From assembly GCA_002559145.1 (NCBI GenBank), contig NTXX01000017.1:1-50032 (forward strand): 50,032 bases of DNA, in the 5' to 3' direction. This DNA comes from Bacillus sp. AFS006103. GTDB lineage: Bacteria > Bacillota > Bacilli > Bacillales > Cytobacillaceae. The position numbers were made by a program, and so were the translations under genes. A model generated the notes under the pieces. The model had not been told where the DNA came from and searched no databases. It saw only the letters and a list, made by a program, of their open reading frames with translations. The stretch's first letter is position 1. Each line of letters begins with the position of its first letter. Shown here piece after piece: positions 33,006 through 40,773 of this stretch.

Positions 33006-34274
33006 TTGCGCGATAAACTATTGGCCTACTTATTCATGATCATTGCTGTTCCCATTGCTGGAGAGTTAAAGTTCTATCCGCTAGATGGTGATATAAGGGT
33101 TAGTTTAGGAACACCCCTTTTTTTCTTTATCCTATTATGGTCAAGAAAAATATACTCTCCAATTGCGGGACTACTCACAGGAACTGCTGTAGTTTTATTT
33201 CGAATTTGTCTATATGAATTTCAGGCTGATTCTTTCCAGTTATTAGATCCCCTTTATTTGTATTATCCTGTCTTTTTTTACTATTCAATTTACGCATTAC
33301 TTTTTTATGCCTTTAAAATAAATACTTTTCATGATAGCCCATTTATCATTGGCTTGTTAGGGGTCGTAATCGAAGTAATTGCTAGTTTGGTTGAAATAAT
33401 CTGTCGATCCTTTACTTCGAATATACCAATCACCCTCTCGTCCTTAATGGTGGTTGGTGGAATTGCTATTATTCGAAGCTTCTTCGTCCTTGGATTTTTT
33501 AATATATTTATCATTAGAGAAACGAAACTTGCGGAAGAACAGCAAAAAAGACTAAACGAGCAAATTTTATTAATCATTTCAAATCTATATGTGGAAATGG
33601 TTCAATTGAAGAAATCTATGAAAAATGCTGAGGAACTAACAAGTGTTTGTTATGGGTTATACCGCGATTTAAAGGAATTGGAAAGTAATAATCATGCTCA
33701 AACCGCATTGAAAATAGCCGGCCAAATGCACGAAATTAAAAAGGATAACCAGCGTATTTATGCCGGTTTAACTAAATTAATGATTAAAGAAAATTTAAGT
33801 GACTTTATGGCCATAGAGGAGATCATTGAGGTTATCGTCAGATCAAATAAAAATTACGGAGACATCCTGGGCAAGTCAATAGATTATCAAGTAAATATTT
33901 CAGGTGATCATCCCTATTATCGGACGATTATTTTATTTTCTCTCATTAACAATCTTGTCTCTAATGCCGTTGAGGCCATTTTTAATAAAGGTCTGATAGA
34001 GTTAACTGTTAAAAGAATGGATGAAATGGCCATTATTATTGTTAATGATAATGGCTCCGGTATTTCAGAAAAAAACAAACGATTCATTTTTGAACCAGGT
34101 TTTACTACGAAGTTTGACCAAACTGGAATGGCCTCGAATGGGATTGGTTTATCATATATTAAAAATGTAATAGAAAATATCGGTGGCAGGCTTAACCTGC
34201 TAGATTCAGCTGAGTCAAATAAAACTAGCTTTGAAATTCAACTACCTGTTACCAGCTTAACAGAGAGAGGATGA
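33006..34274 (+). CDS. Sensor histidine kinase of the GlnK/YcbA type
   Basis: 422 residues from TTG 33006 (SD GGAGG 6 nt before). Residues 1-170 are about six membrane helices with short loops, so the sensor lies in or near the membrane. A coiled coil follows at 170-215. G-Q-M-H-E-I-K-K-D carries the likely phospho-accepting H242. L-I-N-N-L-V-S-N-A-V-E-A-I is the N-box. N-D-N-G-S-G-I and N-G-I-G-L-S-Y-I are the G1 and G2 boxes. It is transcribed away from the dcu-aspA-sdhCAB set and overlaps its response regulator gene by 4 nt. In B. subtilis the related GlnK-GlnL pair responds to glutamine. Here C4-dicarboxylate or aspartate sensing is inferred from context. Confidence 0.85.
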   Translation: MRDKLLAYLFMIIAVPIAGELKFYPLDGDIRVSLGTPLFFFILLWSRKIYSPIAGLLTGTAVVLFRICLYEFQADSFQLLDPLYLYYPVFFYYSIYALLFYAFKINTFHDSPFIIGLLGVVIEVIASLVEIICRSFTSNIPITLSSLMVVGGIAIIRSFFVLGFFNIFIIRETKLAEEQQKRLNEQILLIISNLYVEMVQLKKSMKNAEELTSVCYGLYRDLKELESNNHAQTALKIAGQMHEIKKDNQRIYAGLTKLMIKENLSDFMAIEEIIEVIVRSNKNYGDILGKSIDYQVNISGDHPYYRTIILFSLINNLVSNAVEAIFNKGLIELTVKRMDEMAIIIVNDNGSGISEKNKRFIFEPGFTTKFDQTGMASNGIGLSYIKNVIENIGGRLNLLDSAESNKTSFEIQLPVTSLTERG

Positions 34275-35194
34275 GGACTTTGAAATTCTTTATTGTTGAT
34301 GATTCCGCTACAGTTAGGGCAATGCTTTCTAATATTATCGAAGAAGAGAATCTTGGGAAAATAGCTGGGGAGGCTGAGGATGGTTCTGAGGTTTATGCTG
34401 ATATCCTTGATAAACAGGAAATTGACATCTTGATCATTGACTTGCTAATGCCTAATCGTGATGGAATTGAAACGGTTAGAGAAATTGCTCCTTTCTTCAT
34501 GGGAAAAATTATTATGATCTCCCAGGTTGAAACCAAGGATTTGATTGGGGAGGCCTATTCGTTAGGGGTTATCCATTATATTACAAAGCCAATTAACCAG
34601 CTTGAGGTCGTAAGCATCCTAAAGAGGGTAAGTGATCAACTGCAGCTAGAGCGATCACTCACTGACATTCAAAGATCCTTAAGCTTCTTAACCAATCATT
34701 CACAAAATAAACAGCCTGAAAAACATTATCAGACCATTCAAAATCCAATAATCCACTCTGGAAGGAACATCCTCCGTGAACTTGGCATTATAGGAGAGAG
34801 CGGCAATAAGGACCTGCTAGATATATTAACAATTCTATCGCAACTAGAAAAAGACGGGATTCGTGAAACACCGCCTCTAAAGGATTTATATGAGAAGGTA
34901 ATTGAAAAACGTCTCAATCCGTGCTCCCCGCCTCAGGTTATAAGAAAGGAAATGAAAGCGGGAGAACAACGGATTCGACGTACCATTCATCAAGCGCTGG
35001 AACATATTGCTTCACTTGGGCTGAACGATTACACTAATCCAAAGTTTGAAAATTATTCATCGAGTTTCTTTGACTATACTCAAGTACGAATGAAAATGCT
35101 AGAACTGGAAGGGAAGGCCCATGACGCAAACACGCATTCCCGGATTAATATTAAAAAATTTATTCAAGCCCTCTATTTGGAAGCTAAGAATTAG
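34271..35194 (+). CDS. Response regulator with YcbB/GlnL-type output domain
   Basis: 307 residues. Receiver domain at 1-120 with D10/D11, phospho-acceptor D57 (I-I-D-L-L-M-P) and K-P-I near 107. A linker follows, then a C-terminal region of about 150 residues (R-N-I-L-R-E-L-G-I-I-G-E-S-G ... R-R-T-I-H-Q-A-L-E-H-I-A-S-L-G-L-N-D-Y-T-N) that matches the YcbB domain of GlnL rather than an OmpR or NarL helix-turn-helix. The ATG overlaps the kinase TGA. Likely target is the divergent Dcu promoter, possibly with Fnr. That assignment is from position only. Confidence 0.85.
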   Translation: MRTLKFFIVDDSATVRAMLSNIIEEENLGKIAGEAEDGSEVYADILDKQEIDILIIDLLMPNRDGIETVREIAPFFMGKIIMISQVETKDLIGEAYSLGVIHYITKPINQLEVVSILKRVSDQLQLERSLTDIQRSLSFLTNHSQNKQPEKHYQTIQNPIIHSGRNILRELGIIGESGNKDLLDILTILSQLEKDGIRETPPLKDLYEKVIEKRLNPCSPPQVIRKEMKAGEQRIRRTIHQALEHIASLGLNDYTNPKFENYSSSFFDYTQVRMKMLELEGKAHDANTHSRINIKKFIQALYLEAKN

Positions 35195-35267
35195 TAACCT
35201 ATCTACCTTAAATGCCTCGGTTATTAGGAAGCTAAAAAAGCTGGAATATTGAATATGAATAATAAAA

Positions 35268-35292
35268 ATAGCCCCAAATAATTTGGGGCTAT
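35268..35292. terminator. Terminator between the response regulator and dgkB genes
   Basis: ATAGCCCCAAAT-A-ATTTGGGGCTAT, 12-bp arms. On the minus strand it is followed by TTTTTATTATT, so it works best for dgkB. Confidence 0.8.
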
Positions 35293-35371
35293 CATTAATT
35301 TCCAACAAAAAACACATCGTAGGGCGTTTCTTCCATTTGATTTACATTCCTTAGATTGGAATAACCTACTT

Positions 35372-36313
35372 TTAGCTATATCTCTTCCCCGATTCCCAAT
35401 CCGTTGGACGGTCATTCGGACGAATATCTTCAAGTGGCACAAATACTTCTAAGTGACGATAGAGGTTTTCAAATTCAGCTGGCAGCAATCCACCAAATTC
35501 GCCATCCAAGTTTAATTGAACCTTTTCCGTTGCATGAACTTTTATGCGGTTGGCCTGTGTGTAGATAATATTCGGATCATTGACATGCTCCCCGCGAAGA
35601 GCCAATGTGGCTATCCGGATAAACTCAGCAAGATTGGTCTTTTTCAGAATCAGCAGCGAAAATAAGCCATCATTTATAGAGGCATCAGGTGCTAGTTTCT
35701 CAAAGCCGCCGATCGAATTGGTCAAACCGACAAGAAACAGCATCGCCTCCCCTTCAAATAGTTTTCCATCATACTCAATTGAAACTTCAGAGGGTTTAAT
35801 GGAAGGCAGCATTTCCATCCCTTTTAAATAGTAAGCTAGTTGGCCAAGCATTGTTTTTAATTTGCTTGGTACCTCATATGTAAGCTCGGTGATCCTACCG
35901 CCACCTGCAATATTTATAAAATATCGATCATTGATTCGGCCAATATCGACTGGAATCATTTCCCCTTTTGTAATAATATCTACTGCTGTTCCGATATCTC
36001 GCGGAATTTGCAAGGCACGAGCAAAATCATTCGTTGTTCCAGCTGGAATAATTCCTAATTTTGGCCGATACTCCTGTTCTGCAAGGCCATTGACTACTTC
36101 ATGAATCGTTCCGTCACCGCCAGCTGCGATGACAATATCATACTTGCGCTCAACAGCTAACCGTGCTGCTTCCGTCGCATCCCCAGCCCCAGTCGTCGCG
36201 TGACAAGAAGCCTCATACCCAGCTATTTCTAGCTTTTGGAGAATTTCCGGAAGATTCCGCTTTAGAATTTCACGTCCTGAGGTAGGATTGTAAATCAGTC
36301 TTGCTCTTTTCAT
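35372..36313 (-). CDS. dgkB: Diacylglycerol kinase DgkB (DAGK catalytic domain)
   Basis: 313 residues. Y-N-P-T-S-G-R at 8-14 and A-A-G-G-D-G-T-I-H-E-V-V-N-G-L near 63-77 are the nucleotide-binding motifs of soluble DAGK/YegS proteins. I-P-A-G-T-T-N-D-F-A-R and N-L-D-G-E-F-G-G complete the family pattern. It recycles diacylglycerol, released during lipoteichoic acid synthesis, to phosphatidic acid. In B. subtilis dgkB (yerQ) directly precedes rlmCD (yefA). Here the two are on the same strand but 17 kb apart, with metabolic operons inserted between. Confidence 0.92.
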   Translation of the reverse strand: MKRARLIYNPTSGREILKRNLPEILQKLEIAGYEASCHATTGAGDATEAARLAVERKYDIVIAAGGDGTIHEVVNGLAEQEYRPKLGIIPAGTTNDFARALQIPRDIGTAVDIITKGEMIPVDIGRINDRYFINIAGGGRITELTYEVPSKLKTMLGQLAYYLKGMEMLPSIKPSEVSIEYDGKLFEGEAMLFLVGLTNSIGGFEKLAPDASINDGLFSLLILKKTNLAEFIRIATLALRGEHVNDPNIIYTQANRIKVHATEKVQLNLDGEFGGLLPAEFENLYRHLEVFVPLEDIRPNDRPTDWESGKRYS

Positions 36314-36484
36314 CGTTTCATCATCCTATTTTTGAAATCAACATCGGTAATAACTATCCGCTCTCTTCAATATTCTACCAATTTTCATTCTTACTGACAA
36401 ACATATTGCCAAGCGTATCTACTAATTAACCTTCAAACATCCATTTCCTATCATACCTCTTATTTATTTTTTTGCAAAAAAATA

Positions 36485-36655
36485 AATAAAGCGGAGGCGC
36501 CCGTTTAGCGGCCTATGGACTGGAGCGCTCCAACCGAGATAAAGGAAACACGATGAGCGTTAGCGAATCGATGTTGACTTATCGTAGGGCGGAGAGCGAA
36601 GTCCACTAGACGCTGGGCGCTGGAGCTAGATTCAACAAAAAGCGGAAGCGCCCTT
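36485..36655. repeat. Dispersed intergenic repeat with near-identical ends
   Basis: AAAGCGGAGGCGCCCG near 36488 and AAGCGGAAGCGCCC near 36640-36653 bracket about 150 bp that contain G-G-A-C-T-G-G-A-G-C-G-C, GATGAGCGTTAGCGAATCGA and G-C-T-G-G-A-G-C-T-A-G-A. I recall this type as a common, non-coding, MITE-like repeat of Bacillaceae genomes. GC content is clearly above the flanks. It fills most of the gap 36314-36654. The remainder (36314-36484) is AT-rich and empty. Confidence 0.7.
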
Positions 36656-37575
36656 TACTGATTTGTATTTAAGCTGATCTCATAGGCATTGGCAATTGTA
36701 ATATGGTATTTTCCTTCACCCGATTGATAAACCGCATTTTTCCTGCTATTATCCGTTCCATCGTCCGCCTTTTCCTTAGCCACCTTCCAGTCGCCCTCTT
36801 TCCCTCTTACCTCTTGAGCGCCGATTGCATCCACTTTCAGATTACTCTTTTCCGCCACATCGACGACAATCGATGATACACTTTCAATATTCCAGTCGTT
36901 CTCGAGTGTGCGCGGCTTCAAAGTGAGTGCATTATCACTGCCATTCACCTCAAGCTTTACATGCTTCGGAACCAAAAGCGTCGTAGCCGTCTCTCCATAT
37001 CCATTAAACAGGCCAATATCGTTTGGCAGGGACTTCATATTTAAATAAAGCGTATCCCCCTTTTGGTTTGCCGAAATTACATCATCTGCACCTTCGAGTA
37101 ACTTCGCCTTTTTAGCTGTTTGGACCCGGTAGGTGCCGAACAAAGAAACTTCCTTATCCTCCGTGGACTCGATCGTCATCTGATGGCCAACCGTCCTGAC
37201 GACGACCCGTTTGATGCTGTCATCGATTTGGTAGGAGAAAGCAGGCAGTTCAAACGAGCGCTCTTCCCTCGCCATCACTTCTTCCACCTTCCCCATAATT
37301 CCTGTTGTACTTAAAATCGCAAACACAATCCCCGCCGTTCCAATCACTCCGACAAAGAAAATACTAAGGAAATCATATTTTAACACTGGCTTTTCCTGTC
37401 GTGACAAAAATAAATAAACGAGAATTTCAATCCCAAGGACAACTAATAAAAGCGGCCACCAAGCCGTCATCACCTGTACTAGATCTAACCCCAAAAACTT
37501 TGAAAAAAATAGGAAGAGGCCAAGGAAAACGAGTGAGGCTCCCATCGAAAACGTTCCAACACGCCAAGTTCTCAT
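36655..37575 (-). CDS. Membrane protein with LiaF-like layout, end of the ECF operon
   Basis: 306 residues. Three membrane helices in the first 95 residues (G-A-S-L-V-F-L-G-L-F-L-F-F, W-W-P-L-L-L-V-V-L-G-I-E-I-L-V-Y, F-F-V-G-V-I-G-T-A-G-I-V-F-A-I), then a large beta-rich region to the end with no Cys. Helices followed by a beta-helical domain are typical of LiaF/DUF5668-type cell-envelope proteins. It overlaps the 31-residue ORF by ATGA. It belongs to the ECF sigma operon, so an envelope-stress role is likely. Exact function unknown. Confidence 0.65.
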   Translation of the reverse strand: MRTWRVGTFSMGASLVFLGLFLFFSKFLGLDLVQVMTAWWPLLLVVLGIEILVYLFLSRQEKPVLKYDFLSIFFVGVIGTAGIVFAILSTTGIMGKVEEVMAREERSFELPAFSYQIDDSIKRVVVRTVGHQMTIESTEDKEVSLFGTYRVQTAKKAKLLEGADDVISANQKGDTLYLNMKSLPNDIGLFNGYGETATTLLVPKHVKLEVNGSDNALTLKPRTLENDWNIESVSSIVVDVAEKSNLKVDAIGAQEVRGKEGDWKVAKEKADDGTDNSRKNAVYQSGEGKYHITIANAYEISLNTNQ

Positions 37576-37667
37576 GCTGCTTCCCCTCCCTTTCTTTTTC
37601 TAAAAAGGAACCCAATCCCGCATCCGATAATTGCTGCGCCTGCAATTGTTTTTCCCCACCTACTCAT
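37572..37667 (-). CDS. 31-residue membrane peptide inside the ECF operon
   Basis: The frame reads MSRWGKTIAGAAIIGCGIGF, then L-F-R-K-R-K-G-G-E-A-A: one short Gly/Ala-rich helix with a basic end, rather like the start of YtxH-type proteins. The ATG overlaps the stop region of the upstream gene by 8 nt, and its TGA overlaps the next ATG (ATGA). Such coupling on both sides argues that it is translated. Function unknown. Confidence 0.6.
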   Translation of the reverse strand: MSRWGKTIAGAAIIGCGIGFLFRKRKGGEAA

Positions 37668-38739
37668 TTTTTTCAGCCCCCTGCTTTTGCTTGCTTCCAG
37701 ATAAAAGTTTGATTCCTCCGCCTATCAACAGCAGACAAACAAGCCCCGTTTGAAAATAACCTTGAACCCAATACATCACATCAATATTAATCAGCCTGTT
37801 TATGAATGGCGAAAATGCTGGGAGCAGGACATTCATCACGAGATAGTAAAGTCCTAACAAGACTAGGCCAATGCCAACCCATTTCTGATGATTAAGGAAA
37901 TAAGCTATAATCGGAACGTCCTCCATCTCGTCTTCGCCGTACTTTGAAACCTTTTGCATCGCATCAAAAAAGCTGTAAAACCAAATGATTGGGATCAAGA
38001 ACAAGAAGATACCAAGCCGTAAGATATCTAAAATATACATAGAAAAGAGAAATGCTGCCATTAGCTGGATGCCTCGGCGCTGTAGGCCTAAATAGAGATG
38101 GCCTGCCCCTGGGAAGATTGAAAGAAAGGTCGCAATCGACTTACTCTTTTTTCCATCCTCGCGGCGCATTTCAAAGTCTTCAAAAATCGTACGATCAACT
38201 AACTCCTCACCGCGCTGCTTTTTATTCACCTGCTGAACGGCATCAAAGAATCCGTAGACCCAAATGATTGGCAGGGCGGCCATGAAGACCATAAATTCAC
38301 CACGATTGGAAAGAGCCGTGACAAAGGTAACCATAACTCCCAGCCCCAAAAACGTAGCCAAAAGCGTTAAGCCCCTGTTCATCAAACCAATCTGGAAATG
38401 ACCTAAGCCTGGGATAAACGATAAAACAATCGTATAAAATCGTTCTGAATCTTGCGCAGCCTGTAGCTGAGGTTCATCCGGATTCGCTGACTTCAGCGCT
38501 TTTTTATGTTTGGAGATCTGCACACCCATGTCGATAAAGCTGATGAGGTAAAGGAACAGTCCCAGCATAAAGGTAACGATGCCCAATTGCTCATTGTTCG
38601 TTGCTAAGCCAATGACCGTGACGAATGCCAGCCCCATTACGGCTATTAGATAAAGTACTCCGCGAAACATGTTGCCGAAATAAATATGACCAAGACCAGG
38701 GAATAAGGATAAGGTCAATGCTTTTGTCGGATTTTTCAT
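37660..38739 (-). CDS. Polytopic membrane protein with three TM2-like repeats
   Basis: 359 residues. A unit is repeated three times: S-L-F-P-G-L-G-H-I-Y-F-G-N-M-F-R-G (about 11-27), S-F-I-P-G-L-G-H-F-Q-I-G-L-M-N-R-G (about 102-118) and S-I-F-P-G-A-G-H-L-Y-L-G-L-Q-R-R-G (about 207-223). Each is followed by two hydrophobic helices and an F-I-D/F-F-D-A turn. This is the P-G-x-G-x-x-Y-x-G pattern of TM2-type proteins. Two extra helices lie at the C-terminus. The start overlaps the anti-sigma stop (ATGA). A role in the envelope-stress response of the linked sigma factor is inferred from position. Confidence 0.65.
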   Translation of the reverse strand: MKNPTKALTLSLFPGLGHIYFGNMFRGVLYLIAVMGLAFVTVIGLATNNEQLGIVTFMLGLFLYLISFIDMGVQISKHKKALKSANPDEPQLQAAQDSERFYTIVLSFIPGLGHFQIGLMNRGLTLLATFLGLGVMVTFVTALSNRGEFMVFMAALPIIWVYGFFDAVQQVNKKQRGEELVDRTIFEDFEMRREDGKKSKSIATFLSIFPGAGHLYLGLQRRGIQLMAAFLFSMYILDILRLGIFLFLIPIIWFYSFFDAMQKVSKYGEDEMEDVPIIAYFLNHQKWVGIGLVLLGLYYLVMNVLLPAFSPFINRLINIDVMYWVQGYFQTGLVCLLLIGGGIKLLSGSKQKQGAEKNE

Positions 38740-39257
38740 TTCTTAACTGCCCCCTTCTTTTCTAGTGAATCCATCCATGCAAAAGTTTTATTAATAACTC
38801 CCTCTGTCACCGAAGGCTTTTTTTCCTGAACTTGCTGTTTCGGACTTTCTAATGCATTCGCATAGGTAGCGAGCGATTGGAAAGCACCCGTAAAGGTCAA
38901 CAAAATAGTCGCCGCTGCCGCTAATAAATAATGGAACAACGCCTGCTGATAAAAAGGTTTTTTCTTAATTTCGGTTTTGGTGTCAGGCACCGAAGGAACC
39001 ATTAACATAGTGTTAAAGTTACCAGTGGTGTCAGGCACCACAATTTTTTGTTTCGAGACCTCTGCCATGACCAAATCGGTAAACTCGCTCATGTCTGATA
39101 GAATTGGAAGCGATGTTTCATTTGCTTCGATTGCCAGTAAGTAATGGGTTAGACATTGGTCACATGTATATAAATGATCTTCTAGTTCCTGTTTGTCTTT
39201 TTCATTAATTTCATCCTTAACGTATTGCAGCCACTCATCATAGTTGTAGTGCTTCAT
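38736..39257 (-). CDS. Anti-sigma factor with HxxxCxxC zinc motif
   Basis: 173 residues from ATG 39255-39257, which overlaps the sigma stop (ATGA) and has GGAGG upstream. H28, C32 and C35 (H-L-Y-T-C-D-Q-C) form the ZAS-type zinc site that binds ECF sigma factors. A single membrane helix lies near 115-135, giving a cytoplasmic sigma-binding domain and an extracytoplasmic tail of about 35 residues. The linker between them (about 73-93) is coded by a duplicated dispersed repeat (38979-39039), so part of this protein came from a repeat insertion in frame. Regulated release of sigma, by proteolysis or conformational change, is known for the family. Confidence 0.82.
   Translation of the reverse strand: MKHYNYDEWLQYVKDEINEKDKQELEDHLYTCDQCLTHYLLAIEANETSLPILSDMSEFTDLVMAEVSKQKIVVPDTTGNFNTMLMVPSVPDTKTEIKKKPFYQQALFHYLLAAAATILLTFTGAFQSLATYANALESPKQQVQEKKPSVTEGVINKTFAWMDSLEKKGAVKK
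38979..39039. repeat. Two copies of GGTGTCAGGCACC inside the anti-sigma gene
   Basis: GGTGTCAGGCACC at 38979-38991 and 39027-39039, 48 bp apart. On the coding strand each yields V-P-D-T. Between them lies a small inverted repeat TTAACA-CTA-TGTTAA. This looks like a common Bacillaceae dispersed repeat unit captured in frame in the linker of the membrane anti-sigma factor. Confidence 0.6.
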
Positions 39258-39832
39258 GAAAAATCGTCCTCCTTCCAATTCCTTTTCATCCAATGGCGTG
39301 CCCGGTACAGCTTCATTTCGATTGTTTTCACTTGGACATTTTGCTCCTCAGCCATTTGCTGATAGCTTTTTTCGGCAATGTAAAATCCGTAGATGACATC
39401 ACGGTAGTTGTCCGGCAGTTCATCAAGCTTTTTCCTGACGAACCTTCTTCGGTCTGTTTCAAGGATCTCTTTTTCCACACTATCCTTCGCTATCCCTGCT
39501 AACGGCAACTCGAGCTCTTCTGCCACTTCCTCTCTTCTTCTCGCCTGTTTTCTTTTGATATCTATCGCTTGATTAACCGCAATTCGCGTTATCCACGTTT
39601 TGAAACCTTGATTTTGGTATTGGGGGAGAGACAGATAGATTTTCATAAATACTTCTTGTGCTGCATCTTCTACTTCCTTTTGGTCGCGAAGTACGGCAAA
39701 GATGGTCCGGAACACATCATTGCGGTACTTCTCAACCAAAAGGCGGAAGGCACGATCATTGCCATCCAACACCTTTTCTATTAATGCTTCTTCATTAATG
39801 GTTCTCTCCCCCTTTCCTTTTTTGTTACTCAT
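39254..39832 (-). CDS. ECF-type RNA polymerase sigma factor
   Basis: Up to 192 residues. Region 2 (L-V-E-K-Y-R-N-D-V-F-R-T-I-F ... D-A-A-Q-E-V-F-M-K-I-Y ... F-K-T-W-I-T-R-I-A-V-N) and region 4 (L-P-D-N-Y-R-D-V-I-Y ... S-Y-Q-Q-M-A-E-E-Q-N-V-Q-V-K-T-I-E-M-K-L-Y-R-A-R) are complete, with no region 3. The ATG 39830-39832 has no SD. The only SD (AAAGGGGGAG) lies inside the gene, a few nt before an ATT codon at 39797-39799. The true start is therefore unsettled: leaderless ATG or rare ATT. It heads a five-gene operon in which every junction overlaps. Target regulon not known. Confidence 0.85.
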   Translation of the reverse strand: MSNKKGKGERTINEEALIEKVLDGNDRAFRLLVEKYRNDVFRTIFAVLRDQKEVEDAAQEVFMKIYLSLPQYQNQGFKTWITRIAVNQAIDIKRKQARRREEVAEELELPLAGIAKDSVEKEILETDRRRFVRKKLDELPDNYRDVIYGFYIAEKSYQQMAEEQNVQVKTIEMKLYRARHWMKRNWKEDDFS

Positions 39833-39839
39833 CTTAATA

Positions 39840-39868
39840 GACGAAAGGTAATTGAAAAACCCCTACAT
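39840..39868 (-). promoter_or_regulatory. Candidate autoregulatory ECF promoter
   Basis: Minus strand TGTAGGGG (39861-39868), 17 nt, then CGTC (39840-39843), a common ECF -10 core. It ends just 7 nt before the ATG of the sigma gene, so a transcript would start at or very near that codon. Confidence 0.35.
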
Positions 39869-39935
39869 TATTTTAAAAAATATTTTTCCCCATTCTATTT
39901 ATCATACCATGGTGATATTAGTGGTGGTTGAACGT

Positions 39936-39968
39936 AAAAACCGTGCGGGTAGCAGCCGCACGGTTTTA
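39936..39968. terminator. Bidirectional terminator downstream of the pentapeptide gene
   Basis: AAACCGTGCGG/CCGCACGGTTT, 11-bp arms with a 7-nt loop, flanked by T-runs on both strands. Confidence 0.85.
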
Positions 39969-39974
39969 CAAAGT

Positions 39975-40631
39975 TTACTCTTTAATTTCCAATCCTAACA
40001 GCCTCGCAAATCCAATCGCCTGATCTGCAGAAACTATGCACCCGGCTACACTATCTAGTGATAGGTTTAGGTGGTTAAATTTACAGGTGCTGAGGTCTAC
40101 TCCCTTAAGTGTGGTTCCAGTAAAATTCGCATCCTCGAGATCACACTCTTTAAACCCTAATTTGTTAAGCTTTGTTTCGTAAAAATCTGCACTGCGAAGG
40201 GAACAATTTTCAAACCTCATTTCCTTCAAATCGGCATATCCAAACGAGCCCATATTTAGATTACAATTTTCAAATAAGACATTTCTTAGCGCAGCATCAG
40301 CAAGATTTAATCCTAATAGTTTGCAATCCCGAAACTCGACACGGTGGATGATTCCATCAGTAAAATCCACATTGGATAAGTCGCACCGTTCAAAAATAAC
40401 ATCGGTTAATTGAACAAAGCGAAATGATCCATCTAGAAAGGTAACATTTCTAAACACAACTTCTTCGAATCTTACCTTTTCAACTTCCTCTTGTGAAATT
40501 GAACAGTCGCTAATAAGCGCCATGTTAATATATGAATCTTCTCTTTCATTATAATCAAAGGGAGTTAACTGGGCTGGGATTTTTGGTTTTTGAACTTTAA
40601 GCTTCTGACTCAAATGGATCATCCTTTTCAA
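39975..40631 (-). CDS. Pentapeptide-repeat protein
   Basis: 218 residues. From about residue 48 to 185 the chain follows the A(D/N)LXX five-residue rhythm, with F or L every fifth position: V-R-F-E-E-V-V-F-R-N-V-T-F-L-D, D-L-S-N-V-D-F-T-D, C-S-L-R-S-A-D-F-Y, C-D-L-E-D-A-N-F-T-G, L-K-G-V-D-L-S-T-C. This gives a right-handed quadrilateral beta-helix. Qnr and MfpA proteins with this fold protect gyrase, but many relatives have other or unknown roles, and nothing here identifies a Qnr-type loop. Monocistronic, with its own terminator. Confidence 0.8.
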   Translation of the reverse strand: MKRMIHLSQKLKVQKPKIPAQLTPFDYNEREDSYINMALISDCSISQEEVEKVRFEEVVFRNVTFLDGSFRFVQLTDVIFERCDLSNVDFTDGIIHRVEFRDCKLLGLNLADAALRNVLFENCNLNMGSFGYADLKEMRFENCSLRSADFYETKLNKLGFKECDLEDANFTGTTLKGVDLSTCKFNHLNLSLDSVAGCIVSADQAIGFARLLGLEIKE

Positions 40632-40773
40632 GAGGTAATGTCTTCATCATGTGCTTTGTGTATGTCATTTAGTAATTATATCGGGAGAATTCAACAAAAT
40701 ACTACCACTAAAGTGTGATATTATCTATAAATAATACGAATTTACTAAAAGAATAGATAGGGGGATGGTGCTT

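Noticed and set aside
36540..36605. Possible tRNA or structured RNA in the GC-rich block
   Set aside because: No cloverleaf or T-loop sequence; the block fits a dispersed intergenic repeat.
39975..40631. Calling the pentapeptide protein a quinolone-resistance (Qnr) gene
   Set aside because: Only the repeat rhythm is shared; no Qnr-specific loops could be recognised and the fold is widespread.
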